From Arthrobacter sp. 35W (GTDB taxonomy: Bacteria; Actinomycetota; Actinomycetes; Actinomycetales; Micrococcaceae), in NCBI RefSeq assembly GCF_000482545.1, contig NZ_KI519454.1:558001-622000 (forward strand): a DNA stretch of 64,000 nt. Reading direction: 5' to 3'. The notes beneath the pieces were generated by a model, which was not told where the DNA came from, did not search any database, and saw only the letters and a program-made list of their open reading frames with translations. Position 1 is the stretch's first letter. Each line of letters opens with the position of its first letter. Made by a program: the position numbers and the translations under genes. Of the stretch, positions 47,723 to 57,232 are shown one piece after another.

Positions 47723-49963
47723 ATGGAGGGTCCCGAGATTCAGTTCGCAGAGGCCGTTATTGACAACGGCCGTTTTGGCAAGCGCGTTATCCGCTTCGAG
47801 ACGGGCCGCCTGGCCCAGCAGGCCGCCGGTGCCGCGATGGTTTACATCGACGAGGACACTGCACTGCTTTCCGCCACCACCGCCGGCAAGCAGCCGCGCG
47901 AGGGCTTCGACTTCTTCCCGCTGACGGTTGACGTTGAAGAGCGCATGTACGCCGCCGGCCGCATCCCGGGCAGCTTCTTCCGCCGCGAAGGCCGCCCGTC
48001 CACGGAGGCCATCCTGGCCTGCCGCCTGATGGACCGCCCGCTGCGCCCGGCATTCGTCAAGGGCCTGCGCAACGAGGTCCAGATCGTCGTCACCGTACTG
48101 GCGATCAACCCCGATGTCCTCTACGACGTGGTGGCCATCAACGCTTCCTCCATGTCCACCCAGCTCTCCGGTCTGCCGTTCTCCGGCCCGATCGGTGGCG
48201 TGCGCGTGGCCCTGGTGAACGACGGAAATGGCGCCCAGTGGGTTGCCTTCCCGAAGCACTCCGAGCTCGAGAACGCTGTCTTCAACATGGTTGTTGCCGG
48301 CCGCATCGCCGGCGACGACGTCGCCATCATGATGGTCGAGGCCGAGGCCACCGACAACTCCTGGAAGCTGATCAAGGAAGAGGGCCACGCTGCCCCGACC
48401 GAAGAGATCGTTGCCGAGGGCCTGGAGGCTGCAAAGCCGTTCATCAAGGCTCTGTGCGAGGCCCAGGCCGACCTGGCTGCACGCGCCGCCAAGCCGACCG
48501 TCGAGTTCCCGATCTTCCTGGACTACCAGGACGATGCCTACGAGGCCGTCAGCAACGCTGCCGCCGCCAAGCTGGCCGAGGTCTTCGCGATCGCCGACAA
48601 GCAGGAGCGCGACAACGCTTCGGACGCTCTGAAGGACGAGACCATCTCCGCGCTGGCCGCTTCCTTCGAGGGCCGCGAGAAGGAGCTGTCCGCAGCCTTC
48701 CGCTCCGTCACCAAGCACGTTGTGCGCCAGCGCATCCTCAAGGACCAGATCCGCATCGACGGCCGTGGCCTGACGGACATCCGCCAGCTCACCGCCGAGG
48801 TTGAGGTTCTGCCCCGCGTCCACGGCTCGGCCATCTTCGAGCGCGGCGAGACCCAGATCATGGGTGTCACCACGCTGAACATGCTCAAGATGGAGCAGCA
48901 GATCGACTCGCTGTCTCCCGTGACGCACAAGCGCTACATGCACAACTACAACTTCCCGCCGTACTCCACCGGTGAGACCGGCCGCGTGGGTTCCCCCAAG
49001 CGCCGCGAAATCGGCCACGGTGCACTCGCTGAGCGCGCCCTGGTTCCGGTTCTGCCGACGCGTGAGGAATTCCCCTACGCCATCCGCCAGGTGTCCGAGG
49101 CTCTGAGCTCCAACGGCTCCACCTCGATGGGTTCCGTCTGCGCCTCGACGCTGTCGCTGCTCAACGCCGGTGTGCCGCTGAAGGCACCGGTTGCCGGCAT
49201 CGCCATGGGCCTGGTTTCCGACCAGGTTGACGGCCAGACCCGCTACGCGGCCCTGACCGACATCCTCGGCGCCGAAGATGCCTTCGGTGACATGGACTTC
49301 AAGGTTGCAGGTACCTCCGAGTTCGTTACGGCCATCCAGCTGGACACGAAGCTCGACGGCATCCCGGCCTCGGTTCTGGCCGCCGCCCTGAAGCAGGCCC
49401 GCGAAGCCCGCCTGCACATCCTCGGTGTTCTGAACGCCGCGATCGACGTACCCGACGAGCTCTCCGAGTTCGCCCCGCGCGTCATCGCCGTCAAGATCCC
49501 CGTAGACAAGATCGGCGAGGTCATCGGCCCGAAGGGCAAGATGATCAACCAGATCCAGGATGACACCGGAGCCGACATCTCGATCGAGGATGACGGAACC
49601 GTGTACATCGGTGCCACGAACGGCCCGTCCGCGGACGCCGCCCGTGCAGCGATCAACGCCATCGCCAACCCGCAGGTCCCCGAGATCGGTGAGCGCTACC
49701 TGGGTACGGTCGTCAAGACCACCACCTTCGGCGCCTTCATCTCGCTGACCCCGGGCAAGGACGGCCTGCTGCACATCTCCGAGCTGCGCAAGCTGGCCAA
49801 CGGCAAGCGCGTGGACAATGTCGATGACATCGTCTCCGTCGGCCAGAAGATCCAGGTGGAAATCACCAAGATCGACGACCGCGGAAAGCTGTCCCTCTCC
49901 CCGGTTGTGGCCGAAGACGCCACCGCAGGTGAAGAAGAAGCTGCTGAAAGCGCTGCCGAGTAA
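47723..49963 (+). CDS. pnp: Polyribonucleotide nucleotidyltransferase (PNPase / GpsI)
   Basis: Phosphorolytic 3'-5' exoribonuclease of 746 aa, trimeric, in RNA turnover. Two RNase PH-like domains are visible (first ends near [14 protein letters not shown]-type [31 protein letters not shown]; second has [32 protein letters not shown] and [20 protein letters not shown]). The C-terminal KH has [33 protein letters not shown] and the S1 has [31 protein letters not shown] 47723 follows a strong GGAGG site. Confidence 0.98.
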   Translation: MEGPEIQFAEAVIDNGRFGKRVIRFETGRLAQQAAGAAMVYIDEDTALLSATTAGKQPREGFDFFPLTVDVEERMYAAGRIPGSFFRREGRPSTEAILACRLMDRPLRPAFVKGLRNEVQIVVTVLAINPDVLYDVVAINASSMSTQLSGLPFSGPIGGVRVALVNDGNGAQWVAFPKHSELENAVFNMVVAGRIAGDDVAIMMVEAEATDNSWKLIKEEGHAAPTEEIVAEGLEAAKPFIKALCEAQADLAARAAKPTVEFPIFLDYQDDAYEAVSNAAAAKLAEVFAIADKQERDNASDALKDETISALAASFEGREKELSAAFRSVTKHVVRQRILKDQIRIDGRGLTDIRQLTAEVEVLPRVHGSAIFERGETQIMGVTTLNMLKMEQQIDSLSPVTHKRYMHNYNFPPYSTGETGRVGSPKRREIGHGALAERALVPVLPTREEFPYAIRQVSEALSSNGSTSMGSVCASTLSLLNAGVPLKAPVAGIAMGLVSDQVDGQTRYAALTDILGAEDAFGDMDFKVAGTSEFVTAIQLDTKLDGIPASVLAAALKQAREARLHILGVLNAAIDVPDELSEFAPRVIAVKIPVDKIGEVIGPKGKMINQIQDDTGADISIEDDGTVYIGATNGPSADAARAAINAIANPQVPEIGERYLGTVVKTTTFGAFISLTPGKDGLLHISELRKLANGKRVDNVDDIVSVGQKIQVEITKIDDRGKLSLSPVVAEDATAGEEEAAESAAE

Positions 49964-49966
49964 TTC

Positions 49967-51340
49967 ATGGCAATCACCCTTTTGCCGCTGACCGCTGCCG
50001 CCATTGATGGTTCGGCACCTGCGGACTCCGCTGTGATCTCCGGTGGGACGGGCGGCGCAATTGTGCGCCGGTCCGTCCTGCCGGGGGGCGTGCGGGTCCT
50101 GACCGAATCGATGCCCGGCCAACGGAGCGCGACAATAGGGTTTTGGGTCGGTGTTGGCTCTCGGGACGAAGCCGAGGGCCAACACGGATCCACCCACTTC
50201 CTTGAGCACCTGCTGTTCAAGGGCACCAAGCGCCGCACGGCGCTGGAAATTGCCTCGGCTTTTGACGAGGTGGGTGGTGAGTCGAACGCGGCCACCGCCA
50301 AGGAAAGCACCTGCTACTACGCCCGTGTCCTGGACAGCGATCTGGCCATGGCCATCGACGTCATTGCCGACATGGTCACCTCCGCCGTGCTTGACCCGGC
50401 CGAGCTGGAGCAGGAACGCGACGTCATCCTTGAGGAAATCGCCATGGACAGCGATGACCCCACCGACGTCGCCCACGAAAAGTTTGTGGCCGCCGTGCTC
50501 GGCGGCCACCCGCTGGGACGCCCCATCGGCGGCACGCCGGAGGCCATCAAGGCCGTTCCGCGCGAGTCCGTCTGGGAGCACTACCAGCGCCACTACCGGC
50601 CCGAGACCCTGGTCATTACGGCCGCCGGCGGCCTGGACCACGACGACGTCTGCGCCCAGGTGCTCTCCGCCCTGCAGACGGCCGGCTGGTCCATGGACGA
50701 GGGCACCGTTCCCGTCGACCGCCGTTCGGCCACCCCGGTTGCCATCGAGGGCACGGCCGGGCTCCACGTCCACAACCGCGCCGTCGAGCAGGCCAACATC
50801 ATCCTTGGCTGCCCCTCGATCGTGGCCACCGACAGCCGCCGCTTTGTGATGAGCGTCCTGAACGCCATCCTCGGTGGTGGCATGTCCTCCCGTCTGTTCC
50901 AGGAAATCCGCGAGAAGCGTGGACTGGTCTACTCGACCTACTCCTTCGCCTCCGGCTACGCCGATGCCGGCTACTTTGGCATGTACGCCGGCTGCGCGCC
51001 GGCCAAGGTGGGCCAGGTGGTCTCCCTGCTGATGGCAGAGCTGGAGAAGCTGGCCGCCGACGGCATCACCGACGAGGAGCTCTCCAAGGCACTTGGCCAG
51101 CTCTCCGGCGGCATTGTGCTGGCCCTGGAGGACACTGGATCCCGGATGTCCCGTCTGGGCCGCGCCGAACTGGTGTCGGGCGAGTTCCTGGACATTGACG
51201 AAACCCTCGGACGCATCCGCTCGGTGACGCGCGAACAGGTGCAGGAGCTGGCTCGCGAGCTGGCCGCCGCCCCGCGCACCATCACCGTCGTCGGCCCGTT
51301 CGAGGAGAACGAAACCTTCGGTCTGACCCTGGACCAGTAG
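49967..51340 (+). CDS. M16-family zinc metallopeptidase
   Basis: Pitrilysin/MPP-like peptidase of 457 aa. HFLEH in STHFLEHLLFKGTKRR is the inverted zinc motif (His77, Glu80, His81), and the third ligand is expected within ELEQERDVILEEIAMDSDDP. The C-terminal half (LGGGMSSRLFQEIREKRGLVYSTYSFASGY) is the R/Y motif of M16 peptidases. Three bases after pnp; the pair pnp-M16 is common in actinobacteria and firmicutes. Likely role is processing of peptides, but the substrate is unknown. Confidence 0.95.
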   Translation: MAITLLPLTAAAIDGSAPADSAVISGGTGGAIVRRSVLPGGVRVLTESMPGQRSATIGFWVGVGSRDEAEGQHGSTHFLEHLLFKGTKRRTALEIASAFDEVGGESNAATAKESTCYYARVLDSDLAMAIDVIADMVTSAVLDPAELEQERDVILEEIAMDSDDPTDVAHEKFVAAVLGGHPLGRPIGGTPEAIKAVPRESVWEHYQRHYRPETLVITAAGGLDHDDVCAQVLSALQTAGWSMDEGTVPVDRRSATPVAIEGTAGLHVHNRAVEQANIILGCPSIVATDSRRFVMSVLNAILGGGMSSRLFQEIREKRGLVYSTYSFASGYADAGYFGMYAGCAPAKVGQVVSLLMAELEKLAADGITDEELSKALGQLSGGIVLALEDTGSRMSRLGRAELVSGEFLDIDETLGRIRSVTREQVQELARELAAAPRTITVVGPFEENETFGLTLDQ

Positions 51341-51353
51341 CAGCACCGTCTAC

Positions 51354-51411
51354 GACGCAGTTCCCTCCTGAGGATGCAGGAGTGGTCGTGTCCCACGCGG
51401 GGAACTGCGTC
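51354..51411. terminator. Nested hairpin at the convergent M16/AlkZ-like junction
   Basis: GACGCAGTTCCC (51354-51365) and GGGAACTGCGTC (51400-51411) pair over 12 perfect bases, enclosing a second stem CTCCTG (51365-51370)/CAGGAG (51377-51382). It lies between convergent genes and could end both transcripts, though no T-tract follows. Confidence 0.6.
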
Positions 51412-51432
51412 ATGAATGGGCGTTGCCAGCGA

Positions 51433-52533
51433 TCAGTCGACGAAGCGGATGTCGTGGGTGCCGGCGTCGGGAACAGCGAAGGCGAGCAGGGCCAAACCTT
51501 CAGACGAGATCTCGTCCCGCACCGCAGGCCCCAGCGTCGACAGCGGCGCCACGGTGAGCACCGCCCGCCCGCGGCTGCGCTCGATCAACCACGTAGCCTC
51601 CACCTTGCCATCCACCAGCAGGCAGCTGGGCTGGGCGCCGTCGAAGCGCCAGCCCATCTCCAGCAGATTGTGCGTGATGAAGCGGCTGCGGTCCGCGTGC
51701 GAGAGCAGCAGGTTGTCGTAGTCGTAGAGGAAGCGGACGGGCGCGACGGCGTCGGCACCCGGCCGCGGAGCGTTCGGAAGATCAAAGAGCGCGCGCCCGG
51801 AGCCATTGGCAAACACCAGCAGATCCTTCCGGAGCCGGTCCACCACCTCCGCCAGCCGGGTCAGCCCGCACCAGGCCTGGATGTCCATGACGGACGCCGG
51901 GCCAAAGGCGGCCAGATAGCGCAGCACCAGCTGATCCACCGTCATCACGGACGCCGGGGAGCGGCCCAGCCACGCTTCGATGGTGGTGTGCCGCACAGCC
52001 CCGCTGCGCTGCCAGACGCCGCGCGGCGGGACCTGGACCAAGGCCAGCGCGGATCGTGCGGCCTGGCCCAGCGGCAGTCGTTCGTGCTCCGGCCAGCGCT
52101 CCTGCAGCTGCCGGCCCAGATCGGCAAAGGTCATGGGTGCCTCGTCCAGCAGCTCCTGTGCCGCCTCGGCGACGGCGTCGAGGTCCAGGCCCTTCCAGGC
52201 CCGGGCGAAGGCGCCGCGCGTACTGCGTTCAATGACGCTCTGGACCAGAGGCCGGAACGCGAGCGCGTCGTCGCCCGTGACGAGGTGGATGGTGGAGCGC
52301 ATCAGGGCCATCCGGACCACGGCCCTGTCCTCGAGCAGCCGGCCGAAGGCTGCGGGGTTGAAATCCGACAGCCGCGACCACAGGCCTGTGTACCAGCTCT
52401 GCGGTGTCTGGGCCTGCAGCCCGGCCAGATGCCCGACGGCGTCCAGCGGGTCCATAGCCGAGCGCTCAAGCAGCAGCTGCCGGGCCAGTGTGGCCCGCCC
52501 GAGTTCCCGCTGGGATATCGATGGCGAGGGCAT
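51433..52533 (-). CDS. AlkZ-like (HTH_42 / YcaQ superfamily) protein
   Basis: Winged-helix protein of 366 aa of the PF06224 group. GLQAQTPQS (Gln40 and Gln42) gives a Q-x-Q motif, as in AlkZ interstrand-crosslink glycosylases, rather than the Q-x-D of YcaQ. MRSTIHLVTGDDALAFRPLVQ and the C-terminal VLTVAPLSTLGPAVRDEI segment are typical. ATG 52533 has no strong ribosome site. In Streptomyces AlkZ guards the producer of azinomycin. Here there is no biosynthetic cluster, so a general DNA-repair role is more likely; activity is unproven. Confidence 0.8.
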   Translation of the reverse strand: MPSPSISQRELGRATLARQLLLERSAMDPLDAVGHLAGLQAQTPQSWYTGLWSRLSDFNPAAFGRLLEDRAVVRMALMRSTIHLVTGDDALAFRPLVQSVIERSTRGAFARAWKGLDLDAVAEAAQELLDEAPMTFADLGRQLQERWPEHERLPLGQAARSALALVQVPPRGVWQRSGAVRHTTIEAWLGRSPASVMTVDQLVLRYLAAFGPASVMDIQAWCGLTRLAEVVDRLRKDLLVFANGSGRALFDLPNAPRPGADAVAPVRFLYDYDNLLLSHADRSRFITHNLLEMGWRFDGAQPSCLLVDGKVEATWLIERSRGRAVLTVAPLSTLGPAVRDEISSEGLALLAFAVPDAGTHDIRFVD

Positions 52534-52562
52534 GGGACGACGATACCAAGCTGCCGATGCGC

Positions 52563-52850
52563 CTACTCCTGCGCGACCTGCTCCAGAATCCGTGTGGTGG
52601 GTGCTCCGGCCAGTGCCGGGGCGATGGCCGGCTGGTTCCAGACATCGCTGCGGAGCCGGGCCAGGAAGCCCTCGGCGGCGTCGTGGTCGCCAAAGTCCAG
52701 TTCAATCACCACATAGTGGTCGTCGCCCACCGGACGGGCAACCCGGGAGGCGAGCACCCCCGAGGCGGCCCGGTCCAGCGGATCGGCGTCAAAGGCCCCC
52801 TTCCAGAGGGCGAAGTCCTTGATGCCGTGTTCGATCTGCAAGGTGAACAT
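52563..52850 (-). CDS. Small dimeric alpha/beta-barrel-like protein
   Basis: Protein of 95 aa with strands and helices like ABM/Dabb-type dimeric barrels (MFTLQIEHGIKDFALWKGAFDADPLDRAA, then VVIELDFGDHDAAEGFLARLRSD). AAGGGATTGGC gives a good ribosome site for ATG 52850. It lies 29 bp before the AlkZ-like gene on the same strand. I do not recognise a specific function. Confidence 0.75.
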   Translation of the reverse strand: MFTLQIEHGIKDFALWKGAFDADPLDRAASGVLASRVARPVGDDHYVVIELDFGDHDAAEGFLARLRSDVWNQPAIAPALAGAPTTRILEQVAQE

Positions 52851-52921
52851 GCCAATCCCTTCCCTTCACGGTGGTTCCTCCATGCTAGAACCGCAGTGGC
52901 CGCTTGGGCACGGGGTCGCGC

Positions 52922-53188
52922 TCAGCCGCCGGCGAAGGGCGGCAGGACGTCGACGACGTCGGCCGGCGCCAGGACCGTGTCCAGATCCCGTACGGCCACC
53001 TCGTTGCGCAGGAAGCTGCACCGGGTGAGCAGCTCCGCCAGCGCTGGCGTGCTGTCCGACGCGGACACCGGGTGCAGGGCGGCCAGCTGCTGCTGGAGTG
53101 CTGCCACGGTGGCCCCTGCGGGCAGCTCTACGGTTTCCTCGTCCACGCCGGTGGCGGCGCGGGCGGCGGCAAAGTATCGAATCAGCAT
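52922..53188 (-). CDS. moaD: MoaD/ThiS-family sulfur carrier, molybdopterin synthase small subunit
   Basis: Ubiquitin-like sulfur carrier of 88 aa ending in GG (PPFAGG), which is thiocarboxylated to donate sulfur for molybdopterin. MLIRYFAAARAATGVDEETVELPAGATVAALQQQLAALHP is the family N-terminus. ATG 53188 immediately follows the moaA stop (TAGATG), so the two are translated together. MoaE, its synthase partner, is encoded at 56720-57223. Confidence 0.93.
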   Translation of the reverse strand: MLIRYFAAARAATGVDEETVELPAGATVAALQQQLAALHPVSASDSTPALAELLTRCSFLRNEVAVRDLDTVLAPADVVDVLPPFAGG

Positions 53189-54343
53189 CTAGCCGCCAAT
53201 CGCGCTCATGGAACGGTCCGGCTGGACAAAGTCCGGCGCACCGAGTCCTACATGGTCCATGCCGTGGGCCCGGGGCTTGGCCCACATGGCCTCCTGCCAG
53301 CGCACCGCCACGGCGTCGTCGTCGGCCGGGGTGTCCCCGGCGCGCAGCAGCTCCAGCAGATCCACCTCGGTGCGGGAGAACAGGCAGCTCATCACCTTGC
53401 CCTCGGCGGTAACGCGGGTGCGGCGGCAGTCGGCGCAGAAGGGCTCGGTGACGGAGGCGATGATGCCCACGGTGCCCAGCAGCTCCGCCGAGCCGTGGTG
53501 GCGCACTTCAAAGCGTTCCGCCGGGGCGCCGTCGCGTTCGCGCGGATCGGGGGAGAGTTCGAAGTCCGCCGCCAGCAGGGAACGGATTTCGGCCGCGGTG
53601 ATCATATTGTCGCGGGTCCAGCCGTGGTCCGCATCCAGGGGCATCTGCTCGATGAAGCGCAGCTCGTAGCCGCGGGCCAGGCACCAGCCCAGCAGTTCTG
53701 CGGCGCCGTCGTCGTTGATGCCGCGCATCAGCACGGCGTTGATCTTGATGGGCCCCAGCCCGGCCGCATGGGCCGCCTCCACGCCGGCCAGCACTTGGTC
53801 CAGGAACGGACGCCGGGTCAGCTGGGCGAAGGCCTCGGGGTGCAGCGTGTCCAGGGAGATGTTGATCCGGCTCAGCCCGGCGTCCTTCAGGGACTGGGCG
53901 CGCTTGGCCAGCCCGACGCCGTTGGTGGTCAGGGAGATGGGCAGCTGTGGGTGCGCCGCGCGCAGCCCTGCGACAATCTCGGCCAGATCCTTGCGCACCA
54001 GCGGCTCGCCGCCGGTGAGCCGGAGCTCGCGCACGCCGAGGCGGTCGACGCCGATGCCCACCAGACGCACGATCTCCGCCGCCGTGAGCACCTTGTCCTT
54101 GGTGAGCCAGTCCAGACCGTTCTCCGGCATGCAGTAGGTGCAGCGCAGATTGCACTTGTCCGTCACGGAGAGACGCATATCGCTGGCCCGGCGGCCGAAC
54201 CTGTCAATCAGGCCGTCCGCCAGTGTTTGCCCAGCGGGCAGCGATCCGCGCTCCGGCGGTAGGTCAGCGGCCCCGGGGGGCGGCGCTGTGGATAATCCGG
54301 CCGCCAGAGCAGTGGCCGGCATCCCGAGCTGGACGCTTGTCAT
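53189..54343 (-). CDS. moaA: GTP 3',8-cyclase MoaA
   Basis: Radical-SAM enzyme of 384 aa that starts molybdopterin synthesis from GTP. The SAM cluster motif is CNLRCTYC (Cys64, Cys68, Cys71), and the C-terminal cluster region is FCADCRRTRVTAEGKVMSC. The protein ends in a GG dipeptide (SAIGG), which is required in characterised MoaA. ATG 54343 starts MTSVQLGMPATALAAG; an upstream ORF extension begins in the intergenic region without support. It is divergent from the moeA operon. Confidence 0.96.
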   Translation of the reverse strand: MTSVQLGMPATALAAGLSTAPPPGAADLPPERGSLPAGQTLADGLIDRFGRRASDMRLSVTDKCNLRCTYCMPENGLDWLTKDKVLTAAEIVRLVGIGVDRLGVRELRLTGGEPLVRKDLAEIVAGLRAAHPQLPISLTTNGVGLAKRAQSLKDAGLSRINISLDTLHPEAFAQLTRRPFLDQVLAGVEAAHAAGLGPIKINAVLMRGINDDGAAELLGWCLARGYELRFIEQMPLDADHGWTRDNMITAAEIRSLLAADFELSPDPRERDGAPAERFEVRHHGSAELLGTVGIIASVTEPFCADCRRTRVTAEGKVMSCLFSRTEVDLLELLRAGDTPADDDAVAVRWQEAMWAKPRAHGMDHVGLGAPDFVQPDRSMSAIGG

Positions 54344-54503
54344 ACCTTTAACGCTACGCCACTTCAGCGTGGTCCGCGCCACATGAGGCACCGGCGGTGG
54401 CCAGGATGGCGCCGCGGCCCCGCCCGCCAGTACGCTCACGGTGTGGGAACAGACCCACCGTGGGGCCGCCGTGCGGCCCCTCCATCGACTCTAGGGAGCA
54501 TCC
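54344..54503. promoter_or_regulatory. Divergent moaA/moeA region with hairpins
   Basis: 160 bp between divergent Moco genes. It holds a perfect 8-bp hairpin GGGGCCGC (54462-54469)/GCGGCCCC (54473-54480), and a weaker CGGTG...CACCG pairing near 54439-54461, just before the AGGGAG ribosome site of moeA. No match to the known Moco riboswitch is seen. Both promoters must lie here, but no hexamer pair is clear. Confidence 0.4.
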
Positions 54504-55763
54504 GTGCACCAGCACCGAGCACACACCACGGTTGCCGACCACCAAGGCGCGGTGGAGGCGCTGCTGCGTTCGGCATGGCCGGTGGGGACCTTCGACGACG
54601 GCGGATCCCTGCCCCTGGCGCAGGCCCTCGGGCGGGTGCTTGCGGCCGATGTCCATGCCGCCACAGCGCTGCCCCCGTTCGATAATTCACAGATGGATGG
54701 TTTCGCCGTCCATTCACAAGATCTCCATGCCGCCGCGCGGTTGGCGGTGGCCCCGGCGATTCCGGCAGGTTCGGTGCCCGCACCCCTTGCCCGCGGCCAT
54801 GCCGCTCCGATCATGACTGGTGCCATGCTGCCGGACGGTGCCGACGCCGTCGTCCCGGTGGAGGAGGCCGGGCCGCCGTCGTTTGCGCAGGCGGACGCCG
54901 ACGGAGCCGTGCAGCTGCCGGCCACGGCGGCCGGCAGCTTTGTGCGCGCGGCAGGCTCCGACGTGCCCGGCGGCAGCCTGGCCCTGGCCGCAGGAAGCCG
55001 GCTCACGGGCGGCAGACTGGGATTGGCTGCGGCCCTGGGGCTGGCGGAACTGCCCGTGCGGCGCCGGCCGCGGGTGCTGCTGCTGACCACGGGGGATGAG
55101 GTGGTGGCCCCGGGGGAGCCGCTGCCGGCCGGAAAGATCTTCGATGCCAACTCGATCCTGCTGCGCACCGCCCTGGAGAGCGCCGGGGCCGAGGTCATCG
55201 CTCCACAGGCCTCCTCCGACCAACCGGAGCACTTCCTCGCGCTGCTGGATGGGTTGCTGGCCAAGGAGCAGGCCGGCGGCGGCATCGACCTCATCGTGTC
55301 CACGGGTGGCATCAGTGCCGGTGCCTTTGAAGTGGTGAAGCAGGCGCTGGCCAGCCAGGGTGTGGTCTTTGGCCACGTCGGCATGCAGCCCGGCGGCCCC
55401 CAGGGGCTGGGCAGCTACCGGGGCGTGCCGTACCTGGGCTTCCCCGGAAATCCGGTCAGCTCCGTGGTGTCCTTCGAGATGTTCCTGCGCCCGGCGCTGT
55501 CCGCGGTGGTGGGAGCCCCGGCGCTCCGCCCGGTGGTGCTGGCCCACCTGGCCGTGGCTCTGGACTCGCCGGCCGGCAAGCACCAGGTGCGCCGCGGCAG
55601 CTATGAGCCGCCGGCCTACGAATCCCCGGGCACCGTGGCGGAGGTAGGTGGGCCGTCTTCGCATCTGGTGGCCGCCCTGGCCGCGGCCAATGCGCTGATC
55701 CAGATTCCGGCCGGCGTCACGCATCTCGCGGCGGGGGCAAAAGTGGAAGTATGGCTTCTATGA
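54504..55763 (+). CDS. moeA: Molybdopterin molybdenumtransferase
   Basis: Inserts molybdate into molybdopterin; 419 aa. GTG 54504 follows AGGGAGC. The MoeA signature is present in [43 protein letters not shown] and [24 protein letters not shown]. The C-terminal part, from FAVE-like [21 protein letters not shown], is the family's domain IV. Overlaps moaC by 13 bp, making moeA-moaC-mog-moaE one operon. Confidence 0.95.
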   Translation: MHQHRAHTTVADHQGAVEALLRSAWPVGTFDDGGSLPLAQALGRVLAADVHAATALPPFDNSQMDGFAVHSQDLHAAARLAVAPAIPAGSVPAPLARGHAAPIMTGAMLPDGADAVVPVEEAGPPSFAQADADGAVQLPATAAGSFVRAAGSDVPGGSLALAAGSRLTGGRLGLAAALGLAELPVRRRPRVLLLTTGDEVVAPGEPLPAGKIFDANSILLRTALESAGAEVIAPQASSDQPEHFLALLDGLLAKEQAGGGIDLIVSTGGISAGAFEVVKQALASQGVVFGHVGMQPGGPQGLGSYRGVPYLGFPGNPVSSVVSFEMFLRPALSAVVGAPALRPVVLAHLAVALDSPAGKHQVRRGSYEPPAYESPGTVAEVGGPSSHLVAALAAANALIQIPAGVTHLAAGAKVEVWLL

Positions 55764-56242
55764 CCACAGCGAACGACCCCCAGCTCACCCATGTCAGAGA
55801 CGATGGCTCCGCCCACATGGTGGATGTTTCAGCCAAGCCGGAGACCACCCGCGTGGCACGGGCCCAGGCCGTGCTGCACAGCACCGCCGAGGTGCTGGCG
55901 CTGCTGGGCACCGGCGGGCTGCCCAAGGGTGATGCGCTGGCCGTTGCGCGCGTGGCAGGCATCATGGCGGCAAAGAAGACGCCGGAGCTGATTCCGCTCT
56001 GCCACCCGCTGCCGCTGTCCAAGGCCACTGTGGACTTTGAATTGCTGGACGACGCCGTCGTCGTCACCGCGCTGGTGAAGACCCGCGGTGTCACGGGTGT
56101 GGAGATGGAGGCCCTGACCGCCGCCAGCGTGGCCGCACTGACGCTCTACGACATGATCAAGGCCGTGGACAAGCACGCCGTGATCTCGGAGATGAAGGTG
56201 CTGGCCAAGAGCGGCGGCAAGAGCGGGGACTGGGAGCTGTGA
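55751..56242 (+). CDS. moaC: Cyclic pyranopterin monophosphate synthase
   Basis: Second-step Moco enzyme of 163 aa converting the MoaA product to c[61 protein letters not shown] and [30 protein letters not shown] are hallmark MoaC segments. ATG 55751 or ATG 55760 (whose ATGA overlaps the moeA stop) are the candidate starts. The stop overlaps the mog start. Confidence 0.96.
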   Translation: MASMTTANDPQLTHVRDDGSAHMVDVSAKPETTRVARAQAVLHSTAEVLALLGTGGLPKGDALAVARVAGIMAAKKTPELIPLCHPLPLSKATVDFELLDDAVVVTALVKTRGVTGVEMEALTAASVAALTLYDMIKAVDKHAVISEMKVLAKSGGKSGDWEL

Positions 56243-56730
56243 GCAGCCAGCCACGGATCCGCCGCGCCGCCGTCGTGGTGGCCTCCAGCCGGGCCGCCGC
56301 CGGAATCTACGCCGACACCAGCGCCCCTGTGCTGTCCCAATGGCTGGCCGCCGCGGGCTTCGAGGTGGTGCCGCCGCGCATCGTGCCCGACGGCGCCCCG
56401 GTTGCGGAGGTGCTGCGCGAGCTGCTGGAATCCGGCCCGTCCGTGATCCTCACCACCGGCGGCACCGGGCTCAGCGCGGATGATCTGACGCCGGAAATGA
56501 CCCTGCCCCTGCTGGATCGGCAGATCCCGGGCATCATGGAGGCTATCCGTGCCGCTGGAGCGGCGTCCACTCCGCTGGCCGCCCTGAGCCGCGGCTATGC
56601 CGGCACTGCCGGGCACACCCTGGTGGTGAACCTGCCGGGCTCCGCCGGCGGCATCAAGGATGGACTGCGGGTTCTTCAACCGTTGATAGGACACCTCTGC
56701 GACCAGCTGGAAGGCAGCCATGAACACTAG
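56239..56730 (+). CDS. mog: Molybdopterin adenylyltransferase (MogA/MoaB family)
   Basis: Adenylates molybdopterin before metal insertion; 163 aa. [43 protein letters not shown] and [18 protein letters not shown] carry the conserved S-R and TGGTG motifs, and [13 protein letters not shown] is the C-terminal loop. GTG 56239 overlaps the moaC TGA, and the 3' end overlaps moaE by 11 bp. Confidence 0.95.
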   Translation: MSSQPRIRRAAVVVASSRAAAGIYADTSAPVLSQWLAAAGFEVVPPRIVPDGAPVAEVLRELLESGPSVILTTGGTGLSADDLTPEMTLPLLDRQIPGIMEAIRAAGAASTPLAALSRGYAGTAGHTLVVNLPGSAGGIKDGLRVLQPLIGHLCDQLEGSHEH

Positions 56731-57223
56731 CCCCGCCCCCTCCGACCCGGCCGGCGAGGCCGAGATCATCCTGGCCTCACTGAGCGCCGAGCCGATCAGC
56801 GTGGCCGAGGCCATGGCCGCCGTCGACGCACCCGATTGCGGCGCCGTGGTGGTCTTCAGCGGTGTGGTCCGCAACCACGACGGCGGCAAAGATGTCGCCC
56901 GGCTGGGCTACACGGCCCACCCCACGGCCTCCGGTGTGATCGCCGCCGTGGCGGCGGCCGTTCTGGCCGAACTGGTGCCGGAGGGCAGGCAGGCGCGCCT
57001 GTGGGTGTCGCACCGGGTCGGCCCGCTGGACGTGGGGGATTCGGCACTCGTCTGCGCCGTCGCCACAGCCCACCGCGGGCTGGCCTTGGAGGTCTGTTCC
57101 GCTGTGGTGGATCGGATCAAGGCCGAGGTGCCGATCTGGAAGGAACAGTTCTTTGCCGACGGCACCGTGGAGTGGGTGGGGGCAGGCAGCACCGGGACCG
57201 AAACCGGCCCCGGACCCCAGTAG
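56720..57223 (+). CDS. moaE: Molybdopterin synthase catalytic subunit
   Basis: Large subunit of molybdopterin synthase, 167 aa. It includes GAVVVFSGVVRNHDGGKDVARLGYTAHPTASGV (MoaE signature), then LWVSHRVGPLDVGDSALVCAVATAHRGLALEVCSAVVDRIKAEVPIWKEQFFADGTVEWVG with the Lys that binds MoaD. It works with moaD at 52922-53188 even though that gene lies in the divergent unit. Ends just before dapB. Confidence 0.96.
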   Translation: MNTSPAPSDPAGEAEIILASLSAEPISVAEAMAAVDAPDCGAVVVFSGVVRNHDGGKDVARLGYTAHPTASGVIAAVAAAVLAELVPEGRQARLWVSHRVGPLDVGDSALVCAVATAHRGLALEVCSAVVDRIKAEVPIWKEQFFADGTVEWVGAGSTGTETGPGPQ

Positions 57224-57226
57224 GCT
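57221..57226 (+). promoter_or_regulatory. -10 of probable leaderless dapB promoter
   Basis: TAGGCT, sharing the moaE TAG stop, ends 6 nt before ATG 57233. GGAG within the spacer is too close to act as a ribosome site. Confidence 0.5.
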
Positions 57227-57232
57227 TGGAGC

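Noticed and set aside
47699-51346. 1215-residue open frame antisense to pnp and the M16 peptidase gene
   Set aside because: Long antisense frames are expected in GC-rich coding DNA; no domain is recognisable and both genes on the other strand are certain.
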